The translations under genes were made by a program, and so were the position numbers. The notes beneath the pieces are model-generated. The model worked only from the letters and a program-made list of their open reading frames with translations. It did no database searches and was not told where the DNA came from. This document shows, one piece after another, positions 59,088 to 63,761 of a stretch of 63,761 nucleotides of DNA. Each line of letters begins with the position of its first letter. Within the stretch, counting starts at the first letter, position 1. The stretch covers positions 1 to 63,761 of the forward strand of contig CAKOIY010000002.1 in the NCBI GenBank assembly GCA_934087515.1. The letters run 5' to 3'. Source of the stretch: an uncultured Bacilli bacterium (GTDB taxonomy: Bacteria; Bacillota_I; Bacilli_A; RF39; UBA660).

Positions 59088-60780
59088 TAGTTTTTTTTAC
59101 ACTTTAAGAGAAAATCAAAAAGATGAAGATAGTAAGAGTGGTAATTTGTTAGTTAAGGCTGGTTTTATTAAGAAGTCTTCTAGTGGTGTTTATATGTTAC
59201 TTCCTCTTGGCTTTAAGGTATATAAGAATATAGAGAAGATTGTTCGTGAGGAGATGAATAAGGCTGGTGCTAGTGAACTTTTAATGCCTTGTTTGATACC
59301 AGAGGAGGTATATGTTAAATCTGGAAGAAGGGATAATTTTGGTAGTGATATGTTTTCTCTTAAGGATAGATTTAATAGAAATTATGTTCTTGGACCAACT
59401 CATGAGGAACTTTTTGTAAGTGCTGCTAAGATGAAGATTAGATCTTATAAAGATATGCCTTTTAATATTTATCAATTTGGGACTAAGTTTAGAGATGAAC
59501 CTAGACCTAGATATGGTCTTATAAGGGTAAGAGAATTTGTTATGAAGGATGCTTATAGTTTTGATTCTAGTGAAGAAGGACTTAGTGTTTCTTATGATAA
59601 GATGTTTAATGCTTATAAAAATATTTTTGATAGAATTGGACTTGATTATAGAGTAGTAGTTGCTGATACTGGAGTTATGGGAGGTCTTTTATCGGAAGAA
59701 TTTCAGGCTATTACTGATATTGGAGAAGATGTTGTGGTTTTATGTGATTCTTGTGATTTTGCTTCTAATATTGAAGTTTGTGAATGTAAGACTGGAATTT
59801 CTGTTTCTTCTGAAAAAGAGCTTTCTAAGAAACTTATTAATACTCCTGGTGTTGGTGTAATTGATGATTTGACTGGTCAAGGTTTTGATATTAAAAAACT
59901 TACTAAGACTTTAATATATAAAGTTGATGATAAGTTTTATGCTTGTGTTATTCCTGCTAGTCATGATGTTAATGAACTTAAAGTTATGAAGTGTGTTAAT
60001 GGTAAGAATATTGTTCTTGCTTCTTCTTTGGAGGTTGAAGAAATTACTGGTGCTAATGTTGGTTTTGCTGGACCTATTGGTCTTGATATTCCAGTTATTT
60101 TGGATGAGGATGTTCTTTTGATGAAAAACTTTTTAGTGGGTGCTAATAAGACTGATTATCATTATATTAATGTAAATGTTAGTGATATTGATGATTATAT
60201 TGTTAGTGATATAAAAGAGGTTAATGAAAGTGATTTGTGTCCTCGTTGTGGTTCTCATCTTGTGTTTAAGAAAGGTATTGAGGTTGGTAATACTTTTAAA
60301 CTTGGTGATAAGTATTCTAAGAGTATGGGGCTTACTTATTTGAATAAAGATAATAAGGAAAGATATCCTATGATGGGCTGTTATGGTTTGGGACTTGAGA
60401 GAATTCTTGCTAGTGTTGTGGAACAAAAAAGTGATGATAAGGGTATTGTTTGGCCTCTTGCAATAGCACCTTTTAAGGTTTCGATTGTTCTTCTTAATAA
60501 AGATGATGATGCTATTTTATATGCTAATAATTTGTATGATCAACTTAATAATAAGGGGATTGATACTTTACTTGATGATAGAAATGAAAGACCTGGAGTT
60601 AAGTTTAATGATATGGATTTAATTGGTATACCTATTAGAATTACTGTTGGTAAGGGATATAATGATGGGGTTGTTGAGTTTAAACTTCGTGATAGTGATA
60701 AAGTTTGTGATGTTAAGTTAGAGGATTTAGTTTTAAAAATAGAAAATATAGTAAAGGATGATATTAATGAAGAAAACTAA
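59074..60780 (+). CDS. proS: Prolyl-tRNA synthetase (bacterial type)
   Basis: Charges tRNA-Pro. A 568-residue class II enzyme with the N-terminal VKAGFIKKSSSGVYMLLPLG, motif 2 FRDEPRPRYGLIRVREFVMKDAYSF (parts at about 141-165), an INS editing domain (about 225-385), motif 3 GLGLERILA (about 448), and a C-terminal anticodon domain. ATG 59074 lies inside the end of tgt. Its stop overlaps the pyk start. Confidence 0.95.
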   Translation: MKLSNSFFYTLRENQKDEDSKSGNLLVKAGFIKKSSSGVYMLLPLGFKVYKNIEKIVREEMNKAGASELLMPCLIPEEVYVKSGRRDNFGSDMFSLKDRFNRNYVLGPTHEELFVSAAKMKIRSYKDMPFNIYQFGTKFRDEPRPRYGLIRVREFVMKDAYSFDSSEEGLSVSYDKMFNAYKNIFDRIGLDYRVVVADTGVMGGLLSEEFQAITDIGEDVVVLCDSCDFASNIEVCECKTGISVSSEKELSKKLINTPGVGVIDDLTGQGFDIKKLTKTLIYKVDDKFYACVIPASHDVNELKVMKCVNGKNIVLASSLEVEEITGANVGFAGPIGLDIPVILDEDVLLMKNFLVGANKTDYHYINVNVSDIDDYIVSDIKEVNESDLCPRCGSHLVFKKGIEVGNTFKLGDKYSKSMGLTYLNKDNKERYPMMGCYGLGLERILASVVEQKSDDKGIVWPLAIAPFKVSIVLLNKDDDAILYANNLYDQLNNKGIDTLLDDRNERPGVKFNDMDLIGIPIRITVGKGYNDGVVEFKLRDSDKVCDVKLEDLVLKIENIVKDDINEEN

Positions 60781-62170
60781 GATAATTACAAGTATTGGGC
60801 CTGCTAGTAATAGTCCAGAAGTATTTGAGAAAATGGTTATAAATGGTGCTAATGTGGCAAGAATAAATTTTTCTCATGCTACTATTCCAGAAAGAGAAAA
60901 GGCTGTTGCAACAGTTAAGAAAGTTAGAGAAAAGTTAAATAAGAATATTGCTATTTTATATGATACTAAGGGGCCTGAATTTAGAAATGGTGTTTTAGAA
61001 AATGGTGAAATTAATTTAGTGCCTGGTAAGACTATTAAAATCGTTAGAGAAGATGTTGTTGGTAATGAGGAACGTTTTTCTGTTAATTATCCTAGTGTTT
61101 TAGATGATTTAGAGGTTGGTAATGTTATTTTACTTGAAAATGGTCTTATGAAGATTGAGGTTATAGAGGTAAATGATGAATATATTAATTGCATGATAAT
61201 AAGTGGAGGGGTTCTTGGAAATAAGAAGAGTTTAAATGTTCCTAATGTTAAGCTTAATATTCCATTTATTAATGATGTTGATTATGAAGATATAGTTTAT
61301 GCTTGCAGGCATGATGGTGATTTTATTGCTTTATCTTTTGTTTCTTGTAAGGAAGATGTTTTGAAAGTTAGAGATATTTTAAAAGAACAAGGAAGAGAAG
61401 ATATTAAACTTATTTCTAAGATTGAAAGTATGACTGGTATTTTAAATATTGATGAAATTGTAGAGGTCTCAGATGGTATTATGGTAGCAAGAGGAGATTT
61501 AGGTGTTGAGGTTCCTATGACTAAGCTTCCTATTTATCAAAAAAAATTAATTAAGAAATGTCGTGAGATGGGTAAGGTTTGTGTTGTTGCAACAGAAATG
61601 CTTGAGTCTATGAAGAAGAATTTAAGGCCTACTAGAGCAGAGGTTTCAGATGTTGCTAATGCTGTTTTAGATGGTACTGATGCTGTTATGTTAAGTGGTG
61701 AAACTACTAGTGGTAAGTATCCTGTTGAAACTGTTAGATATATGGCTGATATTTGTTGTGAAGCTGAAAAGTTTTATGATAATGATTTTAGTAATAAGAC
61801 TAAAACTGGTGTAACTGAAACTATTGCTGCTAGTGTTGTTGAAAGTTCTAAGGTGTTTGATATAAAGGCAGTAGTTGCTTCGACTGTAAGTGGTTATAGT
61901 GCTAGAGGTATTAGTAATTTAAAACCTAATTGTATGATACTTGCTACTTGTACTTCTAGTGAGGTTGCTAGAAGTTTAGCATTAAATTATGGTGTTGTTA
62001 CAACAGTTGTGCCTTTTGTTCATAGTGCTGATGAAGTAATTGATTTAGCAAGAAATGAGGCTATAAAAGTGTTTAATCTTGAGGCGGGGGATAAGATTTT
62101 AATAACTGGTGGTTTTTCTGATAATACTGAAAAGAGAATTACTAATTTTATGAAGATTGAAGAAGTATAG
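60767..62170 (+). CDS. pyk: Pyruvate kinase
   Basis: Last glycolytic ATP-forming step. It has 467 residues with TKIITSIGPAS (4-14), active-site ARINFSHA (about 34-41), the DTKGPEFR motif (about 66; family usually DTKGPEIR), ISKIESMTG (about 219-227, catalytic Lys), and the DGTDAVMLSGETTSGKYP signature (about 302). Lacks the extra C-terminal PEP-utiliser-like domain found in some Bacillota. ATG 60767 overlaps proS by 14 nt. Confidence 0.96.
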   Translation: MKKTKIITSIGPASNSPEVFEKMVINGANVARINFSHATIPEREKAVATVKKVREKLNKNIAILYDTKGPEFRNGVLENGEINLVPGKTIKIVREDVVGNEERFSVNYPSVLDDLEVGNVILLENGLMKIEVIEVNDEYINCMIISGGVLGNKKSLNVPNVKLNIPFINDVDYEDIVYACRHDGDFIALSFVSCKEDVLKVRDILKEQGREDIKLISKIESMTGILNIDEIVEVSDGIMVARGDLGVEVPMTKLPIYQKKLIKKCREMGKVCVVATEMLESMKKNLRPTRAEVSDVANAVLDGTDAVMLSGETTSGKYPVETVRYMADICCEAEKFYDNDFSNKTKTGVTETIAASVVESSKVFDIKAVVASTVSGYSARGISNLKPNCMILATCTSSEVARSLALNYGVVTTVVPFVHSADEVIDLARNEAIKVFNLEAGDKILITGGFSDNTEKRITNFMKIEEV

Positions 62171-62288
62171 GTTTATATTTCTTTTTTTTATGTTTTGGTA
62201 TTTTTGTTTAATTTAAAAAAAAGTGAAATTTTATTACTTTGTAATATTTGAGATATGTTTTTTATTTGAAAAACTTAATTTAGTATAA

Positions 62289-62489
62289 GAGAATATTTAT
62301 GTTTTTTATACTTTAGAGGAATTAACAAGGATGGTTGAGTTACATAATGAAAGGGAGAAAGGAATAAATAAAGGTTCTTATGAAAAGGCATTTGAAACTG
62401 CTAGAAATATGCTTGATGATGGGTTATCTATTAGTGATATATCTAAATATACAGGTTTAAAGATTGAAGAAATAGAGAAACTAAAATAA
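62289..62489 (+). pseudogene. C-terminal remnant of an Rpn/PD-(D/E)XK transposase-like protein
   Basis: A frame open from 62289 to TAA 62487-62489 encodes, from an internal ATG at 62331, 52 residues: EREKGINKGSYEKAFETA then a final helix-turn-helix-like DDGLSISDISKYTGLKIEE. That is the typical C-terminus of Rpn/PDDEXK-family transposase-like proteins (ExGxxKG then LSIxxIxxxTGLSxEEI). The nuclease part is missing. It lies immediately before the 62559 promoter, in the gap after pyk, and suggests past rearrangement there. Confidence 0.7.
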
Positions 62490-62494
62490 ACTGC

Positions 62495-62523
62495 TTGAAA
62501 AAGTGGTTTTTTTGTTATAGAAT
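62495..62523 (+). promoter_or_regulatory. Promoter of the 62559 phase-variable gene (family promoter)
   Basis: TTGAAA (62495-62500), 17 bp, TAGAAT (62518-62523), then AATACTAAGGAGG. Same plan as for 26355 and 34263. Confidence 0.75.
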
Positions 62524-62558
62524 AAATGTATAAATAATACTAAGGAGGACGTAAAACT

Positions 62559-63761
62559 ATGAAAAAAATACAAAGTCAAAATAGCAAACATTCGTTCGGG
62601 GGGGGGGTCATTTTACAACCTATTAAATAAAGATATAAAAGAATTAAATACGGTAATTCTGTCTTTATTTATAATAATATTTCTTTTTAGTGTAGGATTT
62701 ATTTCATATAAAATAACTAATTCTTATGCTTTATTCTCAGATGAAGTAACAGGAGAAAAAACAATCGAAGCTACAGTTAAATTATCTAATTTAGATAAAA
62801 GTGGTGCAAATGAACCAGTTTTAGATAGTTCAATGATACCAGTATATTATGATAGTAATAATAATGTATGGAAAAAAGCAGATATAAATAATCATAATGA
62901 TAAATATAAATGGTATGATTATGATAATAAGATGTGGGCAAATAGTGTTACAGTATCAGAAACAAATAGAAGTAAATACCAATCTGCAAATCTAGGAACA
63001 GAAATACCAATGGATGATATACTAACTATGGAGGTTTGGATACCAAGATATAAATATAAAGTATGGAATTATAATGCAAATGGAACAAAGACAAGTAGTC
63101 CTCAACAAATAGAAATAACATTTGAAAAAGATAATAAAAATACAAGTGAAATATCATGTCAAGATGCTATATCTGGAACAGAAGGGAAGCCATCTGAAGC
63201 ATGTAAGTTAAAAAGTAATAATGCTACATGTACAGATAGCACTTGTAATAATAAAACATATACACATCCAGCATTTACATTTGGTAATGAAGAAATAAAA
63301 GGATTCTGGATAGGAAAGTTTGAACTTACTGGAACAATAAGTAGTATAACAACAAAACCTAATTTAAGTAGTATAAGAAATCAAAGTGTAAGTACATTTG
63401 AAACAAATATAATGAATATGAAAAATAGTGGTAACAGGTATGGACTAAGCACAAATACAGATACACATATGATAAAGAATAGTGAATGGGGAGCAGTAGC
63501 ATACCTTTCACATTCAAAATATGGAACATGCACAAGTGGTAGTTGCACAGAAATTGGAATAAATAATAATTCTAATTATATGACTGGATGTGGTTCTTCA
63601 CCATCAAGTTCATCAAGTACAACATGTAATAGTTATAATACAAGTAATGGGATGCTTGCTTCAACAACTTTTAATATATATGGTGTATATGACATGAGTG
63701 GGTGTTCGTGGGAATATTTAATGTCTAATATAGTAAGTAATGATGGAGTGACTATGATGAG
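62559..63761 (+). CDS. Second phase-variable surface protein, OFF, cut by window end
   Basis: From ATG 62559 the frame passes ten G at 62598-62607 and stops at TAA 62628-62630. With nine or twelve G it would join a frame open to the end of the window (about 400 codons). The ON product has a head ending SKHSFGGG, a membrane helix (about residues 33-53), a short stalk, and then the same C-type-lectin/FGE-like module as 26355: VLDSSMIPVYYD, EIPMDDILTMEVWIPRYK, HPAFTFG, GVYDMSGCSWEY. The DNA of the module is very close to that of 26355. The end, where a variable region would lie, is beyond the window. Confidence 0.8.
62587..62608 (+). repeat. 22-bp block with G10 slippage tract (copy 2)
   Basis: Identical to 34294-34315: AACATTCGTTC, ten G (62598-62607), T. 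It lies 39 bases after the start codon, at the matching place in a paralogous gene. Identity extends over the tract and the 11 bases before it, while flanks differ, pointing to conservation or exchange of this block itself. Confidence 0.9.

Noticed and set aside
1..63761. CRISPR array, rRNA, prophage or complete insertion sequence
   Set aside because: No regular direct repeats with spacers, no rRNA-like sequence, no phage structural or integrase gene, and no full transposase was seen.

Overview
The window reads as a chromosomal segment of a very AT-rich, Gram-positive-type bacterium, most likely an uncultured gut Bacillota of the RF39/Erysipelotrichia kind. TGA is used as a stop (for example the ends of murG, murB and the 22808 gene) and Trp is TGG, so the code is standard and not the mycoplasma code. 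Cell-wall genes (murG, murB, divIB, dac, uppP) show a walled cell. The + strand is rich in G and T throughout, whichever strand the genes lie on, so it is probably the leading replication strand. Proteins coded on + are rich in Val/Gly/Asp/Phe, and those coded on - are rich in Ile/Asn/Lys/Thr.

Layout. 0-9.6 kb: gpsA, a beta-helix surface protein with an NPQTY sorting signal, two tandem membrane-anchored paralogs, a GntR-ABC transporter operon with a palindromic operator, an HD hydrolase, and a PII-like/DUF1538 pair. 9.7-21 kb: pyrimidine phosphorylase, TM2 and DUF2752 proteins, a fused MnmL-MnmM tRNA-modification enzyme, hypothetical proteins, leuS and parC. 21-33 kb: a second surface protein, three unusual sensor-kinase genes and a response regulator, a decayed carboxypeptidase fragment, a lectin-like surface protein, rnhC, plsC and dac. 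33-44 kb: rluB, a 1249-codon phase-variable surface protein currently OFF, pyrH behind an attenuator-like leader, queH, murG-murB-divIB, tRNA-Arg and an M15 peptidase. 44-49 kb: a structured RNA abutting a small RNase-like protein, a three-gene dehydratase-activase-like operon and uppP. 49-62 kb: a thioester/SpaA/dockerin adhesin, a GNAT, a SpoVB-like flippase, a DUF285/FN3 surface protein, and queA-tgt-proS-pyk in overlapping array. 62-63.8 kb: a transposase/Rpn remnant and the start of a second phase-variable surface gene, cut by the window end.

The most notable system is a surface-protein family with three members here (26355, 34263, 62559). All share a TTGAAA-N17-TAnnAT promoter, an AATACTAAGGAG ribosome-binding leader and an N-terminal (Y/H)SF-then-membrane-anchor design. 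Two carry an identical 22-bp block with a run of ten G just after the start codon. In both, ten G puts the gene out of frame, and nine or twelve would restore a long ORF. The third member lacks the G run and is constitutively in frame. Its C-terminus looks like the C-type-lectin fold and variable region of a diversity-generating-retroelement target, with a local change in codon use. No reverse transcriptase or template repeat is visible here. Together this suggests ON/OFF switching of surface fibres combined with ligand-site variation and domain shuffling.

All functional names rest on motif and sequence recognition by eye. No database search was run.
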